Shown here in pieces: positions 45,193-54,996 of a DNA stretch of 64,000 nt. The notes under the pieces were generated by a model. It saw only the letters and a program-made list of their open reading frames with translations, was not told the origin of the DNA and ran no database searches. The DNA is from Laguncularia racemosa (Eukaryota > Streptophyta > Magnoliopsida > Myrtales > Combretaceae). The DNA is taken from assembly GCA_037954665.1 (NCBI GenBank), contig JBBMOL010000225.1, positions 868,001 to 932,000 on the forward strand, in the 5' to 3' direction. How positions within the stretch are numbered: position 1 is the stretch's first letter; the number at the start of each line of letters is the position of its first letter. Position numbers and translations under genes: made by a program.

Positions 45193-46239
45193 TGATGTGC
45201 CTAAATCCAAGCTTAAGCACAATCAAAAGAATCAAGGAAAACTCCTCAATTCACACACACAAAAATCGGTTCACTTGACTAGGAAAAATGCGGAAATCCT
45301 AAGGCAATGGAATGAAATCCAAAGAGCTCCAATTGCTATTATCAATCCAAAAAAGTAATCTTCATCAAATAATAACAATTATAATTGAAACCCACGTGAA
45401 TCAAATCAAGAAAACAAATGGGTCAAACCGCAAATTCCAATCCCTTCCTTCAACTATCCAATTCACGTCACAATGAAGAGAATGATATCATATATCAACA
45501 CAATCAATCCTATAACAAGCTATTGATCACAAATTGAAAATTAAAACAAGTCCAAGAACATCCAAATCAACCTAGATATGACGCACTAGTGATGAAATGG
45601 AAAACAACAATAAGGAACCGATATTACTCACGATTTCTCCTTGTTGCACTCGCCACAATTTCAACTTCTTGGGATTGAAATTGATAAGAGAATTTGGAAT
45701 TAGGAAAACCCTAAGCCCTCTCACGAAATGTGAAGTGTTTGTTCTGCAAAAATAACCTCCTCAAACCCTCTCTTAAGCAAGTATTTACACTTGCTACTCC
45801 TAGGGTTAAAAAGTGCTCAAAATTACAAGTTTGCCACTTTTAAGGTGGCTAACCCTAAATGAAAGTTACAAAGAAATAAAAGTGTCCCAAAACCAAAATA
45901 CAACCAAAATAGTTCAATAAAAGAAGAAATATATAAAATAAATGGTCTTCATGATGCCGGTCTTCTATAGGATCCATCGGCTCGGCTCGGCTCAACTCAT
46001 CGCCGATTCAGGTCGGTCCATGGATAACCCACAAGCTGAGTCTGAGTGAGTTTGTCCATTGCCCTATAAAATATGATAAGTGTGCCTGTTGGAAAACACA
46101 ATACAAGAATAATAGAAAAGAGGTTAATAAATAAATAATTCCGAGGTCGATCTGCTCAAAATGGGCTCTCAACGCCAAGATTTGAAATCCTTTAGTTTTT
46201 GCACTAATGATAGGTCTTGTCGGATTTTTATTCCTATCA
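45193..46239 (-). repeat. M-family LTR, minus orientation (M2)
   Basis: TGATGTGCCTAAATCC...TTATTCCTATCA. Similar to the M1 LTR. A minus-strand pol-like tail (PTRPIISAKTKGFQ) reads across its end. Right flank is the pol end of the plus-oriented M3. Confidence 0.85.
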
Positions 46240-46277
46240 TTAGATTTGAGGGCAAATCTTTCAGAAGCCCGAGGAGA
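46240..46277 (+). pseudogene. Pol C-terminal remnant of plus-oriented M3
   Basis: LDLRANLSEARGDD-like end of pol (same motif as in Q and K), followed by PPT-like CCGAGGAGA and an LTR start. Only about 12 codons remain before M2's LTR. Confidence 0.7.
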
Positions 46278-47280
46278 TGATGAGAAATTTTCCGATACCA
46301 CCTATACCTTCGAAACTAGATTTGGCTAATGAACCAAATCGCTTATATTTTTACTTCATATCTTTTTATCTAATAAAAATTTGAGAAATAATCTTACAGG
46401 TACAATAATAATTCTCCATGGGATGCCAATATGTCCTACATTAGTTGATGGCCACGGGACATCTTCAGATTTACAATCAAAGACCCGCTGCGATTGTTTC
46501 CATTTTGAAGCATTGGCTCATGAAGATTTATGATATTTTGTACTTTGTAATTGTTCTATAGACTATTTTATGTTGTATTTTCTTTTGGGACACTTTCATT
46601 TTGATTGTAATTTCCATTTAGGACCGGCTACCTTAAAAGTGGCATTTTGTAGACTTTCTAACCCTAAAGGGAGCAAGTATAAATACTTACTTAAGTAGGG
46701 TTTTGAGGAGCTTTTGATGAAATTTCATAATACACTTCACGTGTGAGGGTTAGGTCTTTCCTAAATCCAAATTTGCTCTTATCAATTTCAATCCCAATAA
46801 TTGAAATTGTGGCAAGTGCAACAAAGGGAAATTGTGAGTAATATCAGTTCCTTCCTTATTGTGTTTCTTTTTCTTCACTAGTGAGTCATATCTAGGGTTG
46901 ATTTGGATGTTTCTTGGTCAGATTTTGATTGCATTTGTAATCAACTATTATGTTATAAGATTGATTGGTTTTAGCATTTGTTATCACCATCAATTTTTTA
47001 TTCATTTTGTTATGTGAATTGGTCATTGTTGGAAGAAGAGAATCACGGAATTAGATCTTGTTATCTAGGTGTATTTCGTGTGGATTTCACTTGTGATTAT
47101 TTTTATTTGGAGAAGATTATTATTGTTGGATTGTTAATTGCAATTTTGAACCTCGGATTTCATTAAATCTCCATTAGGGTTCACGCAATTCATGATCTTT
47201 TTGAACCAATTTATATTTGTGAGTTGAGGTTGTTTCTTTGATTCATTTTCATGTGCTAGACCTTGGTTTTGAGCACATCA
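46278..47280 (+). repeat. M-family LTR, plus orientation (M3)
   Basis: 1003 bp, TGATGAGAAATTTTCC...GAGCACATCA. Shares with M1/M2 the blocks GAGCAAGTATAAATACTTAC (TATA near 46678) and CAATTTCAATCCCAATAATTG, in opposite orientation. Confidence 0.85.
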
Positions 47281-47285
47281 TCTTT

Positions 47286-47297
47286 TGGTATCAGAGC
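47286..47297 (+). other. PBS after M3 LTR, tRNA-iMet type
   Basis: TGGTATCAGAGC, exact match, five bases after the LTR end. Confidence 0.85.
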
Positions 47298-47468
47298 AAT
47301 CTAATTTGGATACTTAAGGTGGATCACATCCTTGTTGGAAGAATTGGTTATAAACATTGAGATTTGATACCATTGTTCAGGTGATTGAGACTAGTTTGAT
47401 TGACATTGCTTGTTTGTCTTTCAAATTGGTTTTGTATGTGCTTAATCTTGGTTTTAGGCACATCAACA
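47298..47468 (+). repeat. Second copy of M3 LTR tail
   Basis: Contains GACTAGTTTGATTGACATTG, TGCTTAATCTTGGTTTTAGG and CACATCA, the inverse of the 186-bp unit at 44803-45192. No PBS follows this copy. Confidence 0.75.
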
Positions 47469-47775
47469 GAGGTGTCAAGTCAACTAAAATTTGATGTATA
47501 GCTGGATGGCTCCCATCCATTGGGTCCGGTTCCTTTGTTGATCTGTGATGTGAAATGCATGATCCTTGCCTATTGAAGTACGTGTGAAAATGAGATGTAG
47601 TGGATTGTCATGGGACTTCACTAGGTCCCTATGAATTATTCTTGGTAGCCTTGAATGATAATTGGCTACGATTATATATGTTGATTAGTCACTTCGAATA
47701 AATTAATTAAAGAAGTGGACTTGACTAAAACTTGACAAGCATTTCCACGAGACATTGGATGAGATTAAAGGCTAT
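47469..47775. other. Unassigned sequence
   Basis: About 300 bp with no ORF, repeat or element motif that I can recognise. Confidence 0.4.
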
Positions 47776-48260
47776 TGATGGGTGTCGAATCCAACAAAAA
47801 TAAAACCTACTCCTAGACAATTATATGATTTGCATATAGTGATGAGTAGGGTCGAATCCACAGGGATTGGTTAAAGATATTTCTATTCAAAGGGCATAAA
47901 GATGAAAAGAAAACGAGGGGGGGTTTGTTTATGAATCAAAATAAAGTCGAAGCAAGATAATAGAATCGTATAGTGATAAAAGCCGAGCCAAAGGAATCAA
48001 GATAATTTAATTCAAGGAATTGATCATCGATGCAAATGTTTTCTATTCTTATTCCTAGATAAACCGGTTATGGTTATTAACAAGCTCTAACAACCTATCT
48101 CTCCGTACTTCCTCGATAACCAAGAGAAGCTCTTTGATTATTTCTCTTATCGATTAGACAACCCCAGACAAGCGCTTAGGATTTAATCTACCAATAGCAT
48201 TAAAAACTAGAGAGACCACCAATTCATGCCAGTAGATTATAAGATAACCTATTTAAACAT
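47776..48260 (-). repeat. LTR-like fragment (Athila/Tat type), cut by the gap
   Basis: Begins TGATGGGTGTCGAATCC and has GTCGAATCCACAGGGATTGG about 100 bp in, at the same relative place as GTATCGATCCCACGAAG in the Athila LTR and GTCGATCCCTCGAGG in the A3 LTR. No PBS lies before it. Ends at the N run. Confidence 0.5.
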
Positions 48261-48760
48261 NNNNNNNNNNNNNNNNNNNNNNNNNNNNNNNNNNNNNNNN
48301 NNNNNNNNNNNNNNNNNNNNNNNNNNNNNNNNNNNNNNNNNNNNNNNNNNNNNNNNNNNNNNNNNNNNNNNNNNNNNNNNNNNNNNNNNNNNNNNNNNNN
48401 NNNNNNNNNNNNNNNNNNNNNNNNNNNNNNNNNNNNNNNNNNNNNNNNNNNNNNNNNNNNNNNNNNNNNNNNNNNNNNNNNNNNNNNNNNNNNNNNNNNN
48501 NNNNNNNNNNNNNNNNNNNNNNNNNNNNNNNNNNNNNNNNNNNNNNNNNNNNNNNNNNNNNNNNNNNNNNNNNNNNNNNNNNNNNNNNNNNNNNNNNNNN
48601 NNNNNNNNNNNNNNNNNNNNNNNNNNNNNNNNNNNNNNNNNNNNNNNNNNNNNNNNNNNNNNNNNNNNNNNNNNNNNNNNNNNNNNNNNNNNNNNNNNNN
48701 NNNNNNNNNNNNNNNNNNNNNNNNNNNNNNNNNNNNNNNNNNNNNNNNNNNNNNNNNNNN
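48261..48760. other. Assembly gap, 500 N
   Basis: Exactly 500 unknown bases, a conventional placeholder. Left side is an LTR-like fragment; right side is already inside element A's 5' LTR, so the order and distance of the two sides are not shown by sequence. Confidence 0.98.
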
Positions 48761-49062
48761 TGCTAAGGTTGGAAAACACAAGATAGAACATACATACAAC
48801 ATTGAATAACACAATTTAAGAGATTCCTCTCTTGGTTCTCCAAAGAACTTCTCTTAAACTTATCTGATTTCTTCGTAGCATTCAAACTAGACTTATCAAT
48901 CGGTCTTTCATCCTGATTATGGCATCAACAGAATATACCAAGGTTCTTGCCTCATCTATAGGCAACGGGTCGCGGTTCCACTTTGGTTGTTTTGGCATCT
49001 TCGGTTGCAATTCCAAACGTATTAGTATAGGGTTTCGTCACACGTGGGCGTGGTTCGTATCA
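48761..49062 (+). repeat. 5' LTR of element A, right part
   Basis: Matches the end of 14611-15363 (GGTTGGAAAACAYAAGATAG, GTTTCGTCACACGT). Ends TTCGTATCA, followed by GTT and the PBS. Confidence 0.9.
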
Positions 49063-49065
49063 GTT

Positions 49066-49077
49066 TGGTATCAGAGC
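49066..49077 (+). other. PBS of element A, tRNA-iMet type
   Basis: TGGTATCAGAGC, exact match, three bases after the LTR. Confidence 0.9.
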
Positions 49078-49530
49078 CTAGGTTTGTTAAACAGCAGTTC
49101 GATTTGAGAAAGGTAACATCAAAACCTTAACTCCAATCGTTCATATCAATTGTTCATATCAAGTTTCATATTACCATCACTTCATACTCAAGTCCATAGT
49201 GTTAACTGTCTCTTCAGTAGTGTAGTTTCATTCTAGCAATCTTGTTATATATATATAAAAAAAGGAACGAAAACAAAGACAACAAAAAAGAAAGAAAAAG
49301 GAAAATTCAAGCCCGGAAAGTTTGTTCTTGAATTCTATGGAAGAATTTGGTGTGGTTTGGATTAGTTCCAAGAGAATTGAGAAGAGGGATTAGTGAGTTG
49401 ATATCATATCTGTTTGTGAGAATACACGAGTGATTGTGGGATATCCTTCTTCAGTGAAACACATAAGGGAGTGAATCGTGAGGCTTAATCCTATATATTT
49501 GTGTTAGTACTAACCTTTATTACAAGAACT
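49078..49530 (+). other. Leader of element A
   Basis: Non-coding; matches the leader of B (50447-50926) in order, including an A-rich stretch and GAATACACGAGTGA. The gag ATG follows at 49531. Confidence 0.8.
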
Positions 49531-49605
49531 ATGTCATGGAAAAATTCTCCTAAAGGTGAGAGGGGAAGGTTTGATGTTAGGTTAGTGATTGAGGCGTTGA
49601 GGAGT
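49531..49605 (+). pseudogene. Element A gag, N-terminal 25 codons
   Basis: MSWKNSPKGERGRFDVRLV, matching B's MSRQHSPEGERGRFDARLV. Interrupted by B right after GGAGT (the TSD). Resumes at 54997. Confidence 0.9.
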
Positions 49606-50431
49606 TGATGAGATCCATGATGAGAGCCAAGCCAGAAGAAGAAATGTGGATCCTCTTGAAGTGCTGCCTGGACTAATCACAAGAAATCGAGCAAAACGAT
49701 TCAAGGAAGTACTTAACGGGTTGATAAAGGTTGTCCATGAAGCCGGAAAGGATTGGAGCAATCATGAAGTTGGAACGGATTGGAACAACTATGGGAAGAC
49801 CCTTGCTTTTGTACAAGTTATACTGGACACGGGATGAAGAGGGCGTGTACTTTCAAAGCACGACCGTGTATGGCGTCAAGCAAATCCACAGAAAGATACA
49901 CGGGCGTGTATGTTGCCAGAAGTTGCATAGAAAGATACACGGCCAAAGTACACGGGCGTGTATGTTGCCAGAAGTTGCACAGAAAGGTACACGGCCAAAG
50001 TACACGGGCGTGTACACGGCCGTGTATCCCCTGCCGGCCAGCTTGTTCTGTTTTCGCTTTTTTACGCCACTTATCTAAACTACGTCGTTTTGGACTTGTT
50101 TTACACGAATTGTAACCCTAGTATAAAAGCTCCTAGGGTTTAGAACAATGAACAACATACATCTTTGAACATTAAACACTTTTGAGAGGCACCTCTCTTG
50201 GTTCTTTAAGAACTAAATCGAACTTATCGGATTGATTTCCGTGGCGTTCATCCCGACTTATCAATCGGTCTTTCATCCCGATTGTGGCGTCTTCGTTTTT
50301 ATACCAAGGTTCTTGTCTCGCTTATAGACAACGGGTCGCGGTTTCCACTTTAGGTGTTTGGGCGTCTTAGGCAACGAATTTCCGAACGTATTGGTATTGG
50401 GTTTTGTCACGGGTTGGCGTGGTTCGTATCA
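49606..50431 (+). repeat. 5' LTR of B
   Basis: 826 bp. The first ~200 bp equal the pol C-terminus coding part. GTATAAAAGC near 50120 is a likely TATA box. Contains a ~50-bp repeat with CACGGCCGTG words (49888-50028). Confidence 0.95.
49888..50028 (+). repeat. ~50-bp tandem repeat in B 5' LTR
   Basis: About three units of AGAAAGrTACACGG...CGTGTATGTTGCCAGAAGTTGCA, upstream of the TATA box. CACGGCCGTG and CACGGGCGTG are (near-)palindromes. Confidence 0.8.
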
Positions 50432-50434
50432 GTT

Positions 50435-50446
50435 TGGTATCAGAGC
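50435..50446 (+). other. PBS of B, tRNA-iMet type
   Basis: TGGTATCAGAGC, three bases after the LTR. Confidence 0.92.
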
Positions 50447-50926
50447 TTAGGTTTGTCAAAACATCAAGTTCGGTTGAGGAAGGTAATATCAAAACCCTAA
50501 CTCCAATCGTTCATATCAATTATCGTATTCAATTTCGTAGTATTGATTGTCTTTTGATAGTGTAATATCACTAGGAGATTGTTAAAAAAAAAAGAGTAAA
50601 AATCACGAAAAAAAAAGAAGAGAAAAGAAAAAAAGAAAAACGTGATCAAAAGCAAAACAGAGAAAAAAAAAAAATTCGGATAAAAAAAATAGAGGAAAAT
50701 TTGCGAACCCTAGAGTTGTTTTGAATTCTACGGAAGGAAATTGGTGTAGTTCGGTTAGTTCCAAGAGAATTGAGAAGAGGAAATTGCGAGTTGATATCAT
50801 CATTATTTGTGAGAATACACGAGTGACTGTGTGATATCGTCATTTGAGCGAAACACGTAAGGGAGTGTATCGCGAGGTTTAATTATATATATATTTGTAT
50901 TAGTACTAACTTTTCTGCAGGGGACT
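50447..50926 (+). other. Leader of B
   Basis: Non-coding, with a long A/G-rich stretch (50584-50700). The gag ATG is at 50927. Confidence 0.8.
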
Positions 50927-51998
50927 ATGTCGAGACAACATTCTCCTGAAGGTGAGAGGGGAAGGTTTGATGCTAGGTTAGTAATTGAGGCGTTGAGGGG
51001 AGAAATGAAGAGGATGTTCCAAGAAGGAATGGAACAAATTCATGAGACGGTGGAGCAAAGACTAGAGCAATCCATAAACGTATTCCAAGGGCGTAAGAGG
51101 GATAGTCGTTCTAGGAGAGTACCGAGGGGTGGAGATGAAAAAGTCGATGATGATTTTGATGAGCCTTCTGTCGGGAGTTATAGAGGATATAGTGGTCGGA
51201 ATAGAGGAACTAGGGATTGGGAAGATAGAGGAGATAGGAATAGAGAGGATGATCAATTGAGTAGCATAAAGATGAAGATTCCTCCTTTCCAAGGGAAAGA
51301 ATGATCCCGAGGCGTACTTAGAGTGGGAGAAAAAGGTGGAGATGGTGTTTGATTGTCACAACTATAGTGGGAGAAAGAAAGTAAAACTTGCTGCCATTGA
51401 ATTTTCGGATTATGCTATAGTGTGGTGGGATCAATTAATGTTGAATAGAAGGAGTGGCGAGCCACCTATTGAGTCTTGGGAAGAGATGAAAAGAGTGATG
51501 AAGAAGCGGTTTGTACCTGCGTATTACTATCGTGAATTGCACAACAAGTTGCAAACTCTTAGGCAGGGAAGCCGAAGTGTGGATGAGTATTTCAAGGAGA
51601 TGGAAGTTACTATGCTTAGGGCGAATGTAGAGGAGGATAGAGAGGCTACAATGGCTAGATTTCTTGCGGGGTTGAATAGAGAAATCCAAAATGTTGTTGA
51701 ATTGCAGCATTATGTAGAATTGGAGGATATGGTCCACATGGCTATAAAAGTTGAGAACCAACACAAGAGGAGAGGTAGTAGTAATGCACGGTTGCAACAG
51801 GGTAATGGTTCATCCACTTGGAAGAATAATCAATGGAAGAAGGAAGAAAAGCCTTTACCCACCAAACCAAAAGGGGAGCTGAGGCAAGCGGGTTCTACTC
51901 CTGGTAATCAAGGTAACCCTGAATCTTTTACTTCTAGAAATCGTGACATTAGATGTTTTAAATGTTAAGGTAGAGGCCATATTGCTAGTCAATGTCCA
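50927..51998 (+). pseudogene. B gag
   Basis: Starts MSRQHSPEGERGRF. 50927-51304 reads to KIPPFQGKE and stops because of one extra A near 51297. The next frame (to 51968) continues with YLEWEKKVEMVF, AAIEFSDYAIVWWDQL, RFVPAYYYRELHNKLQTLRQG and DEYFKEMEVTMLRANV, the usual gypsy gag core. The zinc knuckle CFKC-stop-GRGHIASQC has TAA in place of Gln (CAA to TAA, 51966). The frame stays open afterwards into protease. Confidence 0.93.
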
Positions 51999-52553
51999 AA
52001 TAGGCGTGTGATGATTTTGCGTGATGATGGAGAGTATGAGACTGAGGGGGATAGTGAAGAAGAGGATATGCCTCCATTAGAGGATGCTAGTGATGATGAG
52101 GAGCTTGCAATGGGAAGGCTAGTGGCAGTAGTGAAGAGAGCTTTGAATGTGCAGGTGAAGGAAGAAGAGGAGGTGCAAAGGGAGAATATATTTCATACTA
52201 GATGTTATCTAGGAGATCACATTTGTAGTTTGATTATTGATGGGGGAAGTTGCACCAATGTAGTGAGTAATTTTATTGTTGAGAGGCTGGGGCTCAAAAC
52301 TGTTAGACACGCTAGTCCATATAAATTGCAGTGGTTGAATGATAGTGGTGAGACTAAGGTAAGTAAGCAAGCCTTGATTGGGTTTCGCATTGGTAGGTAT
52401 GAGGATGAGGTATTATGTGATGTAGTGCCAATGCAAGCATGTCATGTGTTGTTGGGGAGGCCATGGCAATTTGATGGAAGGTTGTGCATGATGACTTTTC
52501 TAACAAGTATACGCTTGTTCACCAAGGGAAGAGCTTTAATCTTAAACCGTTAA
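51999..52553 (+). pseudogene. B protease
   Basis: In the same frame as the second gag part. Acidic stretch (EGDSEEEDMPPLEDASDDEE), then NIFHTRCYLGDHICSLIIDGGSCTN (active site DGG instead of DSG/DTG), SPYKLQWLNDSGETKV and HVLLGRPWQFDGR. Ends at TAA 52551, three bases after CTTAAAC; the RT linker continues in the -1 frame. A Gly at the second active-site position may reduce activity. Confidence 0.9.
52541..52547 (+). promoter_or_regulatory. Candidate -1 frameshift site CTTAAAC
   Basis: C TTA AAC in the protease frame, equivalent to TTTAAAC in A (11616). The first base differs from the ideal heptamer, so slipping here would be weaker. Confidence 0.3.
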
Positions 52554-53279
52554 CACCTAAACAGGTGTATGAGGACCAGTTGCAGCTACAACAGTCGTTT
52601 GCAAAACACAAGGTGAGTGAAAAGTAGAGTGAGAGTGAGAGAGCAAAAGACAATGAGAAGAAAAAGGAATATAAAAGTCAGGATCAAAAGGAAAAGGAGA
52701 GGAAGGCTGGAAAGAGTGTGAGAGGCCAAGTTGAAGGGGGATTAACTTTGGTGGTGAGTGAAAAGGAGAGGGCAGCCTTGCAAAAGGAGAGTTGTGTGGC
52801 AAGAGCGAGTGTAGTAAGGAGAGCGTTAGTGATGAAGTAACCTATGTTGTTGCTGGTTTTTAAAGAAACATGTTTGACTACTAAAGAACTATCTAACTCT
52901 CTGCCTAGTGTGGTTGTGTCTCTTGTGCAGGACTTTGAAGATGTCTTTCCTGAGGATATTCTAAAGGGATTACTACCTATTCGTGGTATTGAGAACTAGA
53001 TTGACCTTGTACCCGGAGCATCAATTCCAAACAAGCCAGCTTATAGGAGCAACCCAGAGGAAACAAAGGAAATCCAAAGGCAGGTCGAAGAATTAATGGA
53101 GAAGGGGTACGTGAGAGAGAGCATGAGTCTATGTGCAGTGCCTGTGATTTTGGTGCCTAAGAAGGATGGGACATAGAGGATGTGTGTTGACTGCCGCGCC
53201 ATCAACAACATCACGGTAAAGTATCATCATCCCATTCATCGTTTAGATGACTTCTTAGATTGGTTATATGAGTATAGTG
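52554..53279 (+). pseudogene. B linker and RT start, truncated
   Basis: Charged linker (KEKERKAGKSVRGQVEGG) with stops, then RT entry FEDVFPEDILKG, EELMEKGYVRESM, CAVPVILVPKKDGT-stop-RMCVDCRAINN (TGG to TAG). After HPIHRLDDFLDWLYEYSV the sequence jumps to integrase at about 53280, so the RT active site, RNase H and integrase zinc domain are deleted. Confidence 0.92.
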
Positions 53280-54391
53280 TCATTCCTCATGAGCCTTGGA
53301 TAGACATGTCCATAGATTTTGTGTTAGGATTATCTAAGCCTAGGCATGGTTGAGATTCTATTTTTGTGGTTGTGGATAGGATTTCTAAAATGGTTCATTT
53401 CAGTCCTTGTCATAAAACTGATGATGCTATACACATTGTTGAATTGTTCTTTAGAGAGGTAATGCGTCCGCAGGGTATATCTAGTAGCATGTTTAGTGAT
53501 CGGGATGTAAAGATTTCGAGTCATTGTTGGAGAGTATTGTGGGAAAAGTGGGGAACTAAACTAATGTTTTCGACTATCCGTCACCCACAAACGGATGGGC
53601 AAATTGATGTGGTTAACAGGACTTTAATTCAATTGTTGAGGGCAATCATAGAGACGAACATTAGGACCTGGAAGGATTGCCTACCATTTGTGGAGTTTGC
53701 GTATAATAGGGCTTTACATAGCACTACTCATTGTTCACCATTTGAGATTGTGTATGATTTTAACCCATTGGTTCCTAATTATTTATTGCCATTGCAACTT
53801 AACAAGTTTGTGAGTTTTGATGCTGATTCTAAGACAGATTTCGTGAGAAGACTAAATATTGAGCGAAGAACGGAGCAGTATGTGAGACAAGCCAACAAGG
53901 GTTGTCGACAAGCTGTTTTTGAACCTGGAGATTGGATTTGGTTTCACATGTGCAAAGAGCGGATTCCCGTATAGCGTAGATCTAAAATACTTCCTAGAGG
54001 TGATGGACCAATTCAAAGTCTTGAGCGCATCAATGATAATGCATACAAGAAAGATCTACCAGGTGAGTATCCAGTAAGTGCAATGTTTAATGTTACTAAT
54101 CTAAGTCCATTTGATGCAGGCCATGATTTGAGGACAAATCCTTTTCAAGAGGAGGGGAATGATGAGATCCATGATGAGAGCCAAGCCGGAAGAAGAAATG
54201 TGGATCCTCTTGAAGTGCTGCCTGGACTGATCACAAGAAATCGAGCAAAATGATTCAAGGAAGTACTTAATGGGTTGATAAAGGTTGTCCATGAAGCCGG
54301 AAAGGATTGGAGCAATCATGAAGTTGGAACGGATTGGAACAACTATGGGAAGACCCTTGCTTTTGTACAAGTTATACTGGACACGGTATGA
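53280..54391 (+). pseudogene. B integrase and C-terminal tail
   Basis: Core DMSIDFVLGL (Asp), MFSDRDVKISSHCW (Asp) and HPQTDGQIDVVNRTL, where the third catalytic residue reads Asp instead of Glu. Open 53366-53974 with RHG-stop-DSIF before it and RIPV-stop after it. Then PRGDGPIQSLERINDNAY and FNVTNLSPFDAG. The frame enters the 3' LTR at 54160 (NRAK-stop-FKEVLNGLI, CGA to TGA) and ends at 54391. Confidence 0.92.
54148..54159 (+). other. Polypurine tract of B
   Basis: AGAGGAGGGGAA directly before TGATGAGATCC. Confidence 0.85.
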
Positions 54392-54991
54392 AGAGGGCGT
54401 GTACTTTCAAAGCACGACCGTGTATGGAGTAAAGCAAATCCACAGAAAGATACACGGCCAAAGTACACGGGCGTGTATGTTGCCAGAAGTTGCACAGAAA
54501 GATACACGGCCAGTACGGCGTGTATGTTGCCAGAAGTTGCACAGAAAGGTACATGGCCAAAGTACACGGGCGTGTACACGGCCGTGTATCCCCTACCGGC
54601 CAGCTTGTTCTGTTTTCGTGTTTTTACGCCACTTATCTAAACTACGTCGTTTTGGACTTGTTTTACACGAATTGTAACCCTAGTATAAAAGCTCCTAGGG
54701 TTTAGAACAATGAACAACATACATCTTTGAACATTAAACACTTTTGAGAGGCACCTCTCTTGGTTCTTAAGAACTAAATCGAACTTATCGGATTGATTTC
54801 CGTGGCGTTCATCTCGACTTATCAATCGGTCTTTCATCCCGATTGTGGTGTTTCGTTTTTATACCAAGGTTCTTGTCTCGCTTATAGACAACGGGTCGCG
54901 GTTTCCACTTTAGGTGTTTGGGCATCTTAGGCAACGAATTTCCGAACGTATTGGTATTGGGTTTCGTCACGGGTTGGTGTGGTTCGTATCA
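54160..54991 (+). repeat. 3' LTR of B
   Basis: 832 bp; same landmarks as the 5' LTR (repeat region about 54436-54590, TATA near 54682). Ends GTATCA, then GGAGT. Confidence 0.95.
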
Positions 54992-54996
54992 GGAGT

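Larger units (their letters stand above)
49606..54991 (+). mobile_element. Element B, CRM-like Ty3/gypsy, complete ends, inserted in gag of A
   Basis: 5386 bp, TGATGAGATCC...CGTATCA, TSD GGAGT at 49601-49605 and 54992-54996. LTRs 826 and 832 bp and similar (few substitutions), iMet PBS, leader, gag, protease, RT start, integrase, PPT. About 1.35 kb is deleted from early RT to integrase N-terminus. Same family as A but with a different LTR middle part. Confidence 0.95.

Noticed and set aside
47286..47297. tRNA-Met gene fragment
   Set aside because: Only the 12-base PBS complement of the tRNA 3' end is present; no tRNA gene body. The same holds for the other PBS sites.
48224..48814. Three ORFs of about 190 codons across the gap
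   Set aside because: They consist almost entirely of unknown residues from the 500 N.
49888..50028. Spaced repeats that might be taken for a CRISPR array
   Set aside because: Units are contiguous minisatellite copies in an LTR of a plant retrotransposon, without unique spacers.
52557..52802. Minus-strand 81-codon ORF, with a similar one at 11632-11883
   Set aside because: Shadow of the Lys/Glu-rich linker of B and A; conserved only because the plus-strand sequence is.
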